Shown here piece after piece: positions 1 through 7,791 of a DNA stretch of 64,000 nucleotides (within the stretch, counting starts at the first letter, position 1; every line of letters starts with the position of its first letter). Made by a program: the position numbers and the translations under genes. Source of the stretch: Aldehydirespirator sp965220645 (GTDB taxonomy: Bacteria; Actinomycetota; Acidimicrobiia; Acidimicrobiales; Aldehydirespiratoraceae); assembly GCA_965220645.1 (NCBI GenBank), contig OZ244836.1:1-64000 (forward strand). The letters are read 5' to 3'. The notes below the pieces were generated by a model, which was not told the origin of the DNA, ran no database searches, and worked only from the letters and a program-made list of their open reading frames with translations.

Positions 1-420
1 GGCCGACACCGGGGAGTACGGGTGGGCCGACACCGGGGACCGCGGGTGGGCCGACACCGGGGAGTACGGGTGGGCCGACACCGGGGACCGCGGGTGGGCC
101 GACACCGGGGAGGTCCGAGCGGCCGGCACCGGGGACCGCGGGTGGGCCGACACCGGGGAGGTCCGAGCGGCCGACACCGGGGACCGCGGGTGGGCCGACA
201 CCGGGGAGGTCCGAGCGGCCGGCACCGGGGACCGCGGGTTGGCCGACACCGGGGAGGTCCGAGCGGCCGGCACCGGGGACCGCGGGTTGGCCGACACCGG
301 GGAGGTCCGAGCGGCCGGCACCGGGGACCGCGGGTTGGCCGGCACCGGGGAGGTCCGAGCGGCCGGCGCTGGGGAGTGCGGGTTGGCCGGCGCCGGCGCC
401 GGTGGTGGTGGGTTGGGCTT
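1..420. repeat. Coding tandem repeat, 24-bp half-units forming 48-bp units
   Basis: Alternating blocks reading GGCCGACACCGGGGACCGCG and GGCCGGCACCGGGGAGGTCC on the plus strand repeat about 17 times. Unit length is a multiple of three and the minus-strand frame stays open, so this is a repeat-expanded linker inside the DUF222 gene. Only a few positions vary between units (GAC/GGC), indicating recent slippage or unequal recombination. Confidence 0.9.
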
Positions 421-1153
421 CGGGGGTTGCGCTTGAGGGTTCGGGACCGGGTGGGAGTGCTGGTTCCAGGCCTACCAGAGCCAGCAGGGCGTCGTGGCGG
501 CATTGGGCCCGGGTGCGGGCGTGGGGGTTGTCCCGGCCACCGTCGGAGCGGTACAAACGGTCGGCCAGGGCTTCCACCAGGTGCTGGAACTGCGCCCCCG
601 ACACCTGGTCGAACTTCGCGATCCCGGAGATCATCCTGCCCTCCGCGGCACCGAACATCAGCGAGCGGTTGCGGCGCTGCCACTGGTGAAGGCGCTGAAC
701 GTCGTCGTCGGTCTGGTGGCGTCGCACCCAGTCCCTGGCCTTGGTGGACGCCACGTCGGCGGGCACGGACTCGGACTCAGCCAGCAGTCCCACATCGCCG
801 TCGACCGCCTCGGGCGAAGTCTCGGCGGCCGCCCTCGCCAGAGACGACGCATGCTCGCCGGTCAGCCGACCCGACGACAGCGCCTCCCCCACGTTGGGCA
901 TCTTCTTGAGGATCTCGGCCCTCCGGGCGCGGTGCTTGGCCTCGCGGGCCGAGCAGCCCGTCTGCCGGCGCAGCGTCTCGGCCGTACTCGCCTCGCTCGC
1001 GCCGAGCTTGCGCATCTCGACCGCCATCCGGGCCTCAAGGCCGTCGAGAACGGCCCGTGTGAGGCCGATCCTCCCGGCGAGTTCGCCGAGGCCGTCCCGG
1101 TCCATAGCGGGTACATCGATGGACTGCACGTCGCTGATGAATTCGTCCCACAT
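1..1153 (-). CDS. DUF222-domain HNH-endonuclease-type protein, C-terminus beyond window
   Basis: Reading the minus strand from the ATG at 1153 gives an open frame that leaves the window at position 1. The first ~230 residues have the helical DUF222 pattern (RIGLTRAVLDGLEARM, SAREAKHRARRAEIL, GRLTGEHASSLARAA, WVRRHQTDDDVQRL, FDQVSGAQFQHLVEALADR). DUF222 normally precedes a C-terminal HNH nuclease domain, which would lie off the left edge, so nuclease function is family inference only. After the domain the protein enters a Pro/Gly/Ala-rich linker of 16-residue repeats (DLPGVGQPAVPGAGRS type) coded by 1-420. No strong ribosome binding site is visible before 1153. This is one of two DUF222 loci in the window; the other, at 33.6 kb, is broken. 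Confidence 0.8.
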   Translation of the reverse strand, partial: MWDEFISDVQSIDVPAMDRDGLGELAGRIGLTRAVLDGLEARMAVEMRKLGASEASTAETLRRQTGCSAREAKHRARRAEILKKMPNVGEALSSGRLTGEHASSLARAAAETSPEAVDGDVGLLAESESVPADVASTKARDWVRRHQTDDDVQRLHQWQRRNRSLMFGAAEGRMISGIAKFDQVSGAQFQHLVEALADRLYRSDGGRDNPHARTRAQCRHDALLALVGLEPALPPGPEPSSATPEAQPTTTGAGAGQPALPSAGRSDLPGAGQPAVPGAGRSDLPGVGQPAVPGAGRSDLPGVGQPAVPGAGRSDLPGVGPPAVPGVGRSDLPGVGPPAVPGAGRSDLPGVGPPAVPGVGPPVLPGVGPPAVPGVGPPVLPGVG

Positions 1154-1435
1154 GGCAATCGTCCCGAATGCTCGGTCCCGGACCGTTCGGCCCCGGGCTG
1201 GCGGATATGAACTGGCGGATATGAACTGGCTGGCCCGGATCAGCCTGGCCCGAGATCGAACCTCTGACCTTGGCGGATCTGGCCTGTTTGGCAATGGCTA
1301 AACATCACTGAAACTGTGCCAAAGACATTACAACCCCCCTGTGACATCGGGTCCCGGCGCCGGCTGGACAGGCAGTCATGAGCGGCTTGTCAACGGCTTC
1401 GGGAACTCGACGCGCTGCTGTAGCGTCCAATTGCC

Positions 1436-2905
1436 GTGACCAAGCTGCGCGCATTCCTGGTTGTGCTGTGCTCCATCGCCGTGGCGTGCGGTTCGACGGA
1501 CACGACCACGACAGTCCCAGAACCGGTGACAGTCCCAGAACCGGTGACAGTCCCAGAACCGGTGACAGTCCCAGAACCGGTGACAGTCCCAGAACCGGTG
1601 ACAGTCCCAGAACCGGTGACTGATCCTGAACCGGTGACAGTCCCAGAACCGGTGACAGTCCCAGAACCGGTGACAGTCCCAGAACCGGTGACAGTCCCAG
1701 AACCGGTGACTGCTCCTGAACCGGCCGAAGACCCGGCACCGGAGACGACCACCACGACCACGACGGTCCTCGAGCCGGTGGCTGATCGGCTGCCGGCTGA
1801 TCCCGAGGCCCCGGTGGCGGATTGGGTGGCCGGCATCAACGCAGCCGGCTGGGACTTCCACCGGCACCTGAAGGGCAACGCAGTATCGAGCCCGATCAGC
1901 ATCGGCACCGCCTTCAGCCTGAGCCGGGCCGGGGCATCGCCTGACTCCGCCGCGGCGCTCGATGAGATCTTCGGCTTCCCCGAAGTTGGCGCCCACCAGG
2001 CCGCCAACGCCGTCGATCTCAGCCTGGCCGAAGCCTCAGCGGGGCCCACCACCCTGGAGGTGGCCAACCGACTGTTCCCCGACGACGGATTCTCGATGCT
2101 GCCCGATTTCGTGCAAACCGCCGCCACCCAATACGGCGCAGTTGCCCAGCCGGTCGACACCGACGACGGCGCCGCCGCAGCCGACACCATCAACTCGTGG
2201 GTATCGCAGAAAACTCGAGGACTCATCCCCACAATCGTCAACGAAGCCGTCGTCCAAGGCCAGGAGCTGATCCTCGTCAACACCGTGTATCTGAAGGCCG
2301 ACTGGTTATGGCCGTTCCTGCCCGAACGGACCAGCGACGGCCAGTTCACCGCCGGCGACAACCAGTCGGTGACGGTGCCGTTCATGAGCGATATGGAACC
2401 GGTGAGCCGTCGATTCGTCCGGCTCGACGATGCCGACGCGGTGGAACTCCTCTACAAGGGCAGCGAACTGGCCATGTGGCTCATCGTCCCCCACGACCCC
2501 GCCGGGCTCGCAGCCGTCGAGGGATCGCTCGACGCCGAGGCACTGACAGGACTGCCGGATGCCGCGCAGACCGGCTTGGTCGACGTCACCATGCCCAAGT
2601 GGGAGCAGACCCTGCCGCCTGCTGACCTGTTCGAATGGCTCTGCCCACAGGGATTCTGCGCCGGCGCCGGCTTCGACGCCATCGCACCCGGCATCTTCAT
2701 CACTGCCGCGCTCCACGGCGCCAAAGTCATCGTCGACGAGAAGGGCACCGAAGCAGCCGCTGCCACCGCCATGATGTTCGCCGAGTCCATGCCTCCCGAA
2801 CCAGACCTCACCATCGTCGCCGACCGGCCATTCCTGTGGGCCATTGCCCATCAAGACACCGGCGCCCTGCTGTTCGTGGGCCGCCTCGTCGACCCAACCG
2901 CGTAG
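1436..2905 (+). CDS. Secreted lipid-anchored serpin (serine protease inhibitor)
   Basis: 489 residues from a GTG start. Residues 1-18 are a lipoprotein signal peptide ending in a lipobox (IAVAC, Cys18). Residues ~27-92 are eleven VPEPVT-type hexapeptides, a Pro-rich stalk that would hold the inhibitor off the membrane. The serpin fold follows: SSPISIGTAFSLSRAGA near the start, NRLFPDD, ELILVNTVYLKADW, and a typical inhibitory hinge EKGTEAAAATA around residues 434-444 before the reactive loop (MMFAESMPPEP) and the closing DRPFLWAI strand. The hinge with small residues from P14 to P8 indicates an inhibitory serpin rather than a substrate-type one. By count from the hinge P1 falls on Ser or Glu in AES-M, so the target protease is not predictable. 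Likely role: protection of the cell surface from extracellular serine or cysteine proteases. Confidence 0.9.
   Translation: MTKLRAFLVVLCSIAVACGSTDTTTTVPEPVTVPEPVTVPEPVTVPEPVTVPEPVTVPEPVTDPEPVTVPEPVTVPEPVTVPEPVTVPEPVTAPEPAEDPAPETTTTTTTVLEPVADRLPADPEAPVADWVAGINAAGWDFHRHLKGNAVSSPISIGTAFSLSRAGASPDSAAALDEIFGFPEVGAHQAANAVDLSLAEASAGPTTLEVANRLFPDDGFSMLPDFVQTAATQYGAVAQPVDTDDGAAAADTINSWVSQKTRGLIPTIVNEAVVQGQELILVNTVYLKADWLWPFLPERTSDGQFTAGDNQSVTVPFMSDMEPVSRRFVRLDDADAVELLYKGSELAMWLIVPHDPAGLAAVEGSLDAEALTGLPDAAQTGLVDVTMPKWEQTLPPADLFEWLCPQGFCAGAGFDAIAPGIFITAALHGAKVIVDEKGTEAAAATAMMFAESMPPEPDLTIVADRPFLWAIAHQDTGALLFVGRLVDPTA
1514..1711. repeat. 18-bp coding tandem repeat in serpin stalk, 11 copies
   Basis: GTCCCAGAACCGGTGACA repeated eleven times with near-perfect identity; copy 7 (GATCCTGAACCGGTGACT) and the partial copy after the array carry variants. 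It encodes VPEPVT hexapeptides, so copy-number changes keep the frame and alter stalk length only. Confidence 0.95.
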
Positions 2906-2937
2906 AACAAGCAGCGGGACCACACTCAACCCGCGCC

Positions 2938-3867
2938 GGGTGCGGCGTCTTTGGCGAGACCGATCCGACGACGGCGATCAGGCTGGCCGACCCCTCCTTC
3001 GACTTCACCGGGATCCACACCGTGATGACCGTGCAGCCCAGCTCGCACTTCCGGGTGGGCGACCACACCTTCGGGACGGTGCACACCGAGGAGGGACCGA
3101 TCAGGTTGATGGCGGGGGTCAACACCGAAGCCCTCAGCGAGCGGCGCGATCCCACAGAGTGGGGCCTCGTCGCGGCGCACGAGCTGGCCCACAGCCTGGG
3201 GCTGGCGGACCTCTACCCCTACGACGCCGAGCGCCACGCTCTGCCGGAGCTGCCATCGACAACGATCTGGGTGCGCAGCGAGTTCGGGCTGATGCGTCTG
3301 AAGGCGGCGTTCAAGACCCACCCCGAGGACGGCCGCATCGAGATCTCCGGGCGATACCGCTACGGCCGACGGGTCACCGGCTACACCCTCTATCTCGAGG
3401 CCCTTGAGATGCTGGCCTGGAGCCGCTGGCAGCTCGGGTGGCTGGACGAGTCGCAGGTCCGCTGCGTCACCACCGACGGGGCGCGGGTGACGCTGGGGCC
3501 GGTGGCCGGTCCCGGCGATGCAACCGCCATGGCGGTGGTGCCCCTGTCGGACACGGAGATGCTCGTGATCGAGAGCAGGCGCAAGGTCGGTTACGACGGC
3601 GTGCGGGAGCGCCGCCACCATGACGGCGCGATCCTCAACGTGCCGGCTCTGGGGTCCGAGGGTGTGCTGGTGTACATCGTCGACGCCTCGGTGGGCTCGG
3701 GCGAAGTGCCCATGGTGCTGGCCGGCGATCCCGGCAACGGCCAGCTCGACGACTACCCGATCGTCACCCGACGCGAGCGGGAGCTCGTGGTGCGGGGCTA
3801 CACCATCACGGTGGTGTCCGACAGGGGCGGCACCCACGTCGTCGCGATCAACAAGGTCCGCAACTAG
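2938..3867 (+). pseudogene. N-terminally truncated M6-like secreted metalloprotease
   Basis: The frame that ends at 3867 codes for the C-terminal part of an M6-type metallopeptidase. The zinc motif HELAHSLGLADLY (HExxHxxGxxD, 3178-3216) is intact, followed by a stretch ending EMLAWSRWQLGWLDESQV typical of this family. Upstream the frame runs into antisense-like sequence overlapping the serpin gene, with no signal peptide, propeptide or ribosome binding site. The first internal start codons (GTG 3022, ATG 3025) would delete most of the expected N-terminal region. I read it as a 5'-truncated gene, 30 bp downstream of the serpin. It could still be expressed as an internal fragment, but secretion would be lost. 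Confidence 0.7.
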
Positions 3868-3905
3868 GCGTCGAGATCAGCCGGCGTGAAGGCTTTGCCG
3901 ACAAC

Positions 3906-4000
3906 TTCGGTCATTGCTGTTATATACTGAGTGACAACCTTGCCACCGGGTGTTTACGGTGTGCCTCGGCTCTGCCGTCTGCTCACCCGACTGGAACGAG
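3906..4000 (+). promoter_or_regulatory. Type A promoter and structured leader, copy 1
   Basis: A TATACT -10-like box (3923-3928) is followed by a leader that can fold: CGGGTG (3947-3952) pairs with CACCCG (3984-3989), with an inner ACGG/CCGT stem. AACGAGG just before the GTG at 4007 is the ribosome binding site. The same leader precedes all five type A genes. The -35 region (GACAAC) is weak compared with copies 2 and 4. Confidence 0.6.
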
Positions 4001-4006
4001 GTTGCT

Positions 4007-4519
4007 GTGTCCTTGTCCGCTGACTCTGCTGCTGCTCGACCATCTGCTCGAATGACCCCATCACCCGACCCCCGACCAACGGCACCCGCCTCCGGCGAGG
4101 CACTGGCCGCACCGCGCCGCGGCTCTGTGGGATTCTCGTGGGCCAAGTTCAACGAGAGTGCCTTCGCAAGCCTGATGGTGGCCATGATGGGGGTCCTGAT
4201 GCTGGTCAACATCAACCAGACGAGCGACAGGATCACCAGGGTCGAGGACAGGATCACCAGACTCGAAGAGAAGATCGACACCCGATTCATCAGGCTCGAA
4301 GCCGACATCAACGCCCGATTCGCCGCCGTCGACGCCCGATTCGACAAGCTGGAGGCTGAGATCGACACCCGATTCGTCAGGCTCGAAGCCGACATCGACG
4401 CCCGATTCGCCGCCGTCGACGCCCGATTCGACAAGCTGGAGGAGAATCAGCAGGAGATCGCCCAGACGCTGGCGAGACTGGTTGCCCTCCTCGAAGCCGG
4501 CGACGAGGGCGGGGGCTAG
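4007..4519 (+). CDS. Type A membrane-anchored coiled-coil protein, copy 1
   Basis: 170 residues from the GTG at 4007, chosen because AACGAGG sits at ideal distance and is conserved in every copy. Layout: Ser/Ala/Pro-rich tail (1-45), short basic stretch, one transmembrane helix (FASLMVAMMGVLMLVNIN), then a charged coiled coil of alternating 11- and 7-residue repeats (LEADIDARFAA, VDARFDK), ending in LEENQQEIAQTLARLVALLEAGDE. No catalytic motif. The function is unknown; the architecture resembles repeat-length-variable membrane coiled-coil proteins. Its TAG shares a CTAG with the stop of the convergent betaine-binding gene remnant. Confidence 0.85.
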   Translation: MSLSADSAAARPSARMTPSPDPRPTAPASGEALAAPRRGSVGFSWAKFNESAFASLMVAMMGVLMLVNINQTSDRITRVEDRITRLEEKIDTRFIRLEADINARFAAVDARFDKLEAEIDTRFVRLEADIDARFAAVDARFDKLEENQQEIAQTLARLVALLEAGDEGGG

Positions 4520-5433
4520 GCGGCGGCTCGGGCCGCGGCGAGCCAGCGGTCGACCCGGGCGCGGTTGTCGGTGATCCACTGGTGGGCCAGATGGGTGGGA
4601 CTCCTGCCCTCAGCTATGGCCACGTTGGCCAGCGACACATCGACAACGGACAGCTCGACCGCCTCGAACAGCGCCCGGGCCGCGGGGTTGGCCCTCAGGA
4701 AGTCGCGGTTGGCGGTGACTTGGATGTCGGACGCGAACCAGCCGATCTTGCATTGGCGGTTGGGCTGGTCGGCAGCCGACGGGCACTGGTCGGCGCCGAG
4801 TGACGCGTAGCCGCCGGTGCCGTCCGCGCCGCGCTGGCTGTGCTCGTGCCCGCGCACCTGGTTGGCCGGGTTGGAGTCGTCGAGGATCTGCTCCATGCCC
4901 ATCCAGTAGACGTTGTCGCCGGGACGCAGCCGGGCGATGTACGCCGACGGGGTCCAGGTGTAGATGACCACCGGCACTCCCCGATCAACCTTGGCGACCG
5001 CCTCGGCGAACATCGTGTCGTAGCCGATGGTGATCTGCGAGATGTTCTCCCAGCCACCGAAGGCGATCATGTTCTCGATGATGTTGTCGCAGGTCCACGA
5101 CGTGGGGCAGCCGAAGATGTCGGCCTTGCCGTTGCCGGGGATCACATCGGCGGCGTCGAAGGCGGTCAGCGCGGCGACATTGCGGTTGAGCTCGTCCAGG
5201 GTGTAGACGCCGTGTTCGTCGGCGAAGGACTTGTTGATCAGGAAGCCTTGCAGTCCGCCGGAGATCATCTGCTCGCCGACGATCGTCACGTGGTCGCCGA
5301 CTTCGGACCCGTCGAGCAGCTCGAGCTCGTGCCATGCCAGGTGACCCGGATACCAGCTGTTGGCCCAGAAGTCGATCTCGCCCCGAGCCAAGCAGTCGCG
5401 CCGCAGCCTGATCTCGGCTACGCCCCGGGGCAC
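4516..5433 (-). pseudogene. Glycine betaine/proline-binding protein (OpuAC/ProX type), N-terminus lost
   Basis: The frame codes for about 300 residues of a substrate-binding protein of a quaternary-amine ABC importer: GEIDFWANSWYPGH near the start, GLQGFLINKSFADEHGVYTLDEL, then KADIFGCPTSWTCDN and VPVVIYTWTPSAYIARL. These Trp-rich stretches form the aromatic box that binds trimethylammonium groups. The signal peptide and roughly the first 80 residues of the mature protein are missing; homology starts abruptly near 5430 and the sequence beyond belongs to the next type A leader. No ABC permease or ATPase is adjacent. The insertion of the type A module at 5.5 kb probably removed the 5' end. Confidence 0.8.
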
Positions 5434-5519
5434 ACCAGCCTACGACGAGACGCCGGCGACGGCCGGACCAACGCGTCCGCAGGAACCTACAAGCGGTCGC
5501 CGCAGGCGAATCCATGATC

Positions 5520-5622
5520 TTGCACTTCAGCTATTGTCGATGCATACTGGTAAGTAACCTCGCCGCCGGGTGTCAACGGTGCGCCTCGGCTCTGCCGGCT
5601 GACCGCCCGATTCTAAGCGAGG
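5520..5622 (+). promoter_or_regulatory. Type A promoter and structured leader, copy 2
   Basis: TTGCAC (5520-5525), 17-bp spacer, CATACT (5543-5548): a clear sigma-70-type promoter. The leader stem is CGGGTG (5567-5572) with CGCCCG (5604-5609). The A-to-G change in the right arm turns a T-A pair into T-G, so pairing is kept. The ribosome binding site GCGAGG is at 5617-5622. Confidence 0.65.
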
Positions 5623-5627
5623 TCCCT

Positions 5628-6035
5628 GTGTCCCCATCCCCTGACACCGCTGCTGCTGCTCAACCACCTGCCCAGATGACCCCAGCACCCGAGACCCGTC
5701 CAGCGGCATCGACCGCCGACGAGACGCCAGCGGCGCCGCGTCGCAGCATCTGGGGCGCCGGGTGGGCCAAGTTCAGCGACAACGCCATCCCCAGCCTGGT
5801 CTTCGGCCTCTTCGCGGGCCTGATGCTGTTCAATCTCAATGAGACCAGCGACAGGATCACCAGGCTCGAAGAGAGCATCGACACCCGGTTCGCCGCCGTT
5901 GACGCCCGATTTGTGAGACTCGAAGCTGAGATCGACGCCAGGTTCACCAAGCTGGAGGAGAACCAGAAGGAGATCGCGCTGACGCTTGCGAGGCTCGTCG
6001 CGCTCTTCGAAGCTCACGACGAGGGCGAGCGTTAG
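5628..6035 (+). CDS. Type A membrane-anchored coiled-coil protein, copy 2 (shortest)
   Basis: 135 residues from the GTG at 5628. The N-tail is Pro/Ala-rich, the membrane helix is AIPSLVFGLFAGLMLFNLN, and the coiled coil is reduced to about three units (LEESIDTRFAA, VDARFVR, LEAEIDARFTK) before the conserved LEENQKEIALTLARLVALFEA. It is the most divergent copy at DNA level and in its leader, so it probably split off earliest. Its TAG (6033-6035) overlaps the TAA of the convergent type B gene in TTAG. Confidence 0.85.
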   Translation: MSPSPDTAAAAQPPAQMTPAPETRPAASTADETPAAPRRSIWGAGWAKFSDNAIPSLVFGLFAGLMLFNLNETSDRITRLEESIDTRFAAVDARFVRLEAEIDARFTKLEENQKEIALTLARLVALFEAHDEGER

Positions 6036-6382
6036 CCATGGAGGCCCCCGGGAGCCATGAGATGGCCCTCGATGCGGGCCAGCCTCTCCCGTGCGTCCGA
6101 GACACCGCCGCCCATGGCGTCGATCTTGTCGGTGAACTTGGTGTCCAGTGCGTCGATCTTGTCGGTGAACTTGGTGTCCAGTGCGTCGATCTTGTCGGTG
6201 AACTTGGTGTCCAGTGCGTCGATCTTGTCGGTGAACTTGGTGTCCAGTGCGTCGATCTTGTCGTCGTGGCGGTTGGACTGCCGGACCATCAAGGTGATGA
6301 GAGTGAGCGTCGAGCCCATCGTGGAGCCCATGATCGCCACCAGCAGCGTCAAGGTGTTGAAGTCGAATGTGCCTGGGTCCAT
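6032..6382 (-). CDS. Type B membrane-anchored coiled-coil protein with 11-residue repeats
   Basis: 116 residues from the ATG at 6382 (GGAG upstream; a longer frame exists but upstream sequence is not protein-like). The first ~35 residues hold an N-terminal membrane helix (LTLLVAIMGSTMGSTLTLITLM). Then come four identical 11-residue repeats (DKIDALDTKFT), and the C-terminal signature VSDARERLARIEGHL shared by all type B members. It is arranged tail to tail with the type A gene, overlapping by stop codons. Unknown function; a membrane-tethered oligomerising rod is the structural inference. Confidence 0.75.
   Translation of the reverse strand: MDPGTFDFNTLTLLVAIMGSTMGSTLTLITLMVRQSNRHDDKIDALDTKFTDKIDALDTKFTDKIDALDTKFTDKIDALDTKFTDKIDAMGGGVSDARERLARIEGHLMAPGGLHG
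6119..6250. repeat. 33-bp perfect coding tandem repeat, 4 copies plus partial
   Basis: The unit begins GTCGATCTTGTCGGTGAACT and is repeated every 33 bp without differences, encoding one 11-residue coiled-coil unit per copy in the type B gene. Zero divergence means very recent expansion. Confidence 0.95.
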
Positions 6383-6593
6383 GGTGCGGGGTGTCTCCGT
6401 TGCGCAGAGGGAACGCTTGGGGCGAGCCGGAACCGGGCCTGCGACGGTGCTGAGAACCATACCCGAAGAACTGTCGAGACAACAACTTGATGCGAACAAC
6501 ATGCAAAAGGGCTGGCAATAGGCCACCCCAGCTGCCAGCGGCTCCATGCCGCACGCGAGCGCCTGGCTCGCATAGAGGGCTAGGGCGGGTTCA

Positions 6594-6712
6594 GGCCGCC
6601 TCGGCGTCGCCGTCGTCGCTCGTCGCTGGCTGGGGCGAGATCCTCAGGTGTCCCTCGATGCGCGCCAACCGCTCGCGCACGTCCCCGATCACTGTGTGGT
6701 TCCTCATGACCC
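6594..6712 (-). pseudogene. Type B gene remnant (C-terminal end only)
   Basis: About 119 bp nearly identical to the 3' end of the intact type B gene at 12894-13289 (NHTVIGDVRERLARIEGHL to the stop). The similarity jumps at 6712 straight to the sequence that lies upstream of that gene's start (GCTGCCAGCGAATCCAT), so the membrane helix and repeat region were removed by one internal deletion. The next element is the type A promoter of copy 3. Confidence 0.8.
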
Positions 6713-6729
6713 GACTGCTGCCAGCGAAT

Positions 6730-6832
6730 CCATATTTCAGATATTGATGATGTATGCTGGGTGACGACCTTGCCACCGGGTGTTTACGGTGTGCCTTCGG
6801 CTCTGCCGTCCGCTCACCCGACTGGAACGAGG
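6730..6832 (+). promoter_or_regulatory. Type A promoter and structured leader, copy 3
   Basis: TATGCT -10 box at 6753-6758 in the sequence ATTTCAGATATTGATGATG, identical to copy 5. The leader stem is CGGGTG (6777-6782) with CACCCG (6815-6820); one extra T in the loop (GCCTTCGG) does not affect the stem. AACGAGG precedes the GTG at 6838. Confidence 0.6.
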
Positions 6833-6837
6833 TTGCT

Positions 6838-7308
6838 GTGTCCTTGTCCGCTGACTCTGCTGCTGCTCAACCATCTGCTCGAATGACCCCATCACCGGAC
6901 CCCCGACCAACGGCACCAGCCTCCGACGAGGCTCTGGCCGCACCGCGCCGCGGCTATATGGCAGCCTCATGGGCCAAGTTCAGCGAGAACGCCATCCCGA
7001 GCCTGGTCGTGGCCGTTCTCGCAGGCCTGGTGCTGTTCAGCTTCAACGAGACCAGCGACAGGCTCACCAGACTCGAAGACGACATCGACACCAGATTCGC
7101 CGAACTCAAAGACGACATCGACGCCAAATTCGCCGGCGTGGACGCCCGATTCATCAGGCTCGAAGACGACATCGACGCCAAATTCGCCGCTGTGGACGCC
7201 AGGTTCACCAAGCTGGAGGAGAACCAGCAGGAGATCGCCTTGACGCTGGCGAGACTCGTGGCTCTGTTCGAAGCCGGCGACGAGGCGGAGCCCGCCCCGT
7301 CGGGCTAG
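6838..7308 (+). CDS. Type A membrane-anchored coiled-coil protein, copy 3
   Basis: 156 residues. The tail is followed by the helix AIPSLVVAVLAGLVLFSFN, then the units LEDDIDTRFAE, LKDDIDAKFAG, VDARFIR, LEDDIDAKFAA, VDARFTK and the shared C-terminus ending in GDEAEPAPSG. It is nearly identical to copies 4 and 5 outside the repeat zone and differs mainly by number and order of 11-residue units. Its CTAG overlaps the stop of an integrase remnant on the other strand, exactly as in copy 5. Confidence 0.85.
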   Translation: MSLSADSAAAQPSARMTPSPDPRPTAPASDEALAAPRRGYMAASWAKFSENAIPSLVVAVLAGLVLFSFNETSDRLTRLEDDIDTRFAELKDDIDAKFAGVDARFIRLEDDIDAKFAAVDARFTKLEENQQEIALTLARLVALFEAGDEAEPAPSG

Positions 7309-7490
7309 CCGGCATCGCGGTTGTTGCCGGGAGGATCCTCGGTGGCGGGTGATGCCTCCTGCGGTGTGATGTGGCGGCCCCAGGCTTCCATGACCTCTCG
7401 GCGGGCGTCGAGCAGGTCGGAGCGTTGGTAGGCCTGCTCCAACGCGCCGGCCGAGCAGGTGCGAGCGCGGCCTCGGCGACCTCTCGGGGA
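7305..7490 (-). pseudogene. 3' fragment of a P4-type tyrosine integrase
   Basis: Codes for the last ~55 residues of the integrase found intact at 13942-15129 (SAGALEQAYQRSDLLDARREVMEAWG to RDAG-stop), keeping the catalytic Tyr region. A small insertion near 7457 (GAGCAGGTGCG against GAGTGCGCG) shifts the frame, and similarity ends abruptly near 7490. The copy lies in the same position relative to a type A gene as the intact one, so a type A plus integrase block was duplicated and one copy decayed. Confidence 0.85.
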
Positions 7491-7499
7491 AGGCCGCGC

Positions 7500-7735
7500 C
7501 GGCCGGCGCCGGCAGCGATGCCCGGCTCTGCAACGTCGCCACTGCCCGCGGACGCGGCTGCACACACCCGAGACCGCGGCCAAGCGGCAACTGCCCCGCC
7601 GGACACCCCCGCCCGGCCTGACCACCGGGCCTCTGAGTCGTGGACCGCGGTGAACTCGATGCGGCGCGTGGTGGCGAGACTTGTCGCGCCGGTCGAAGGC
7701 GGCGACGAGGCGGAGGCCACCCCATCGGGCTGCCG
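7500..7735 (+). pseudogene. Mosaic remnant: shared 120-bp segment plus type A gene tail
   Basis: 7540-7650 matches 12773-12890 (GCTGCACACACCCGAGACCG and onward). 7655-7735 matches the 3' end of type A genes (VARLVAP, then GGDEAEATPSG), losing the stop where CTAG should be (GGGCTGCC). No start codon or full domain remains. This is debris of at least two array units joined head to tail. Confidence 0.7.
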
Positions 7736-7791
7736 AAGCATCGGAAGGTGTCCATCTGGGTCATCTCGGCCGCTGAGCCTCCTGCCAACAC

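Noticed and set aside
1..420. CRISPR-like array
   Set aside because: Units abut without unique spacers and translate in one open frame as a 16-residue protein repeat.
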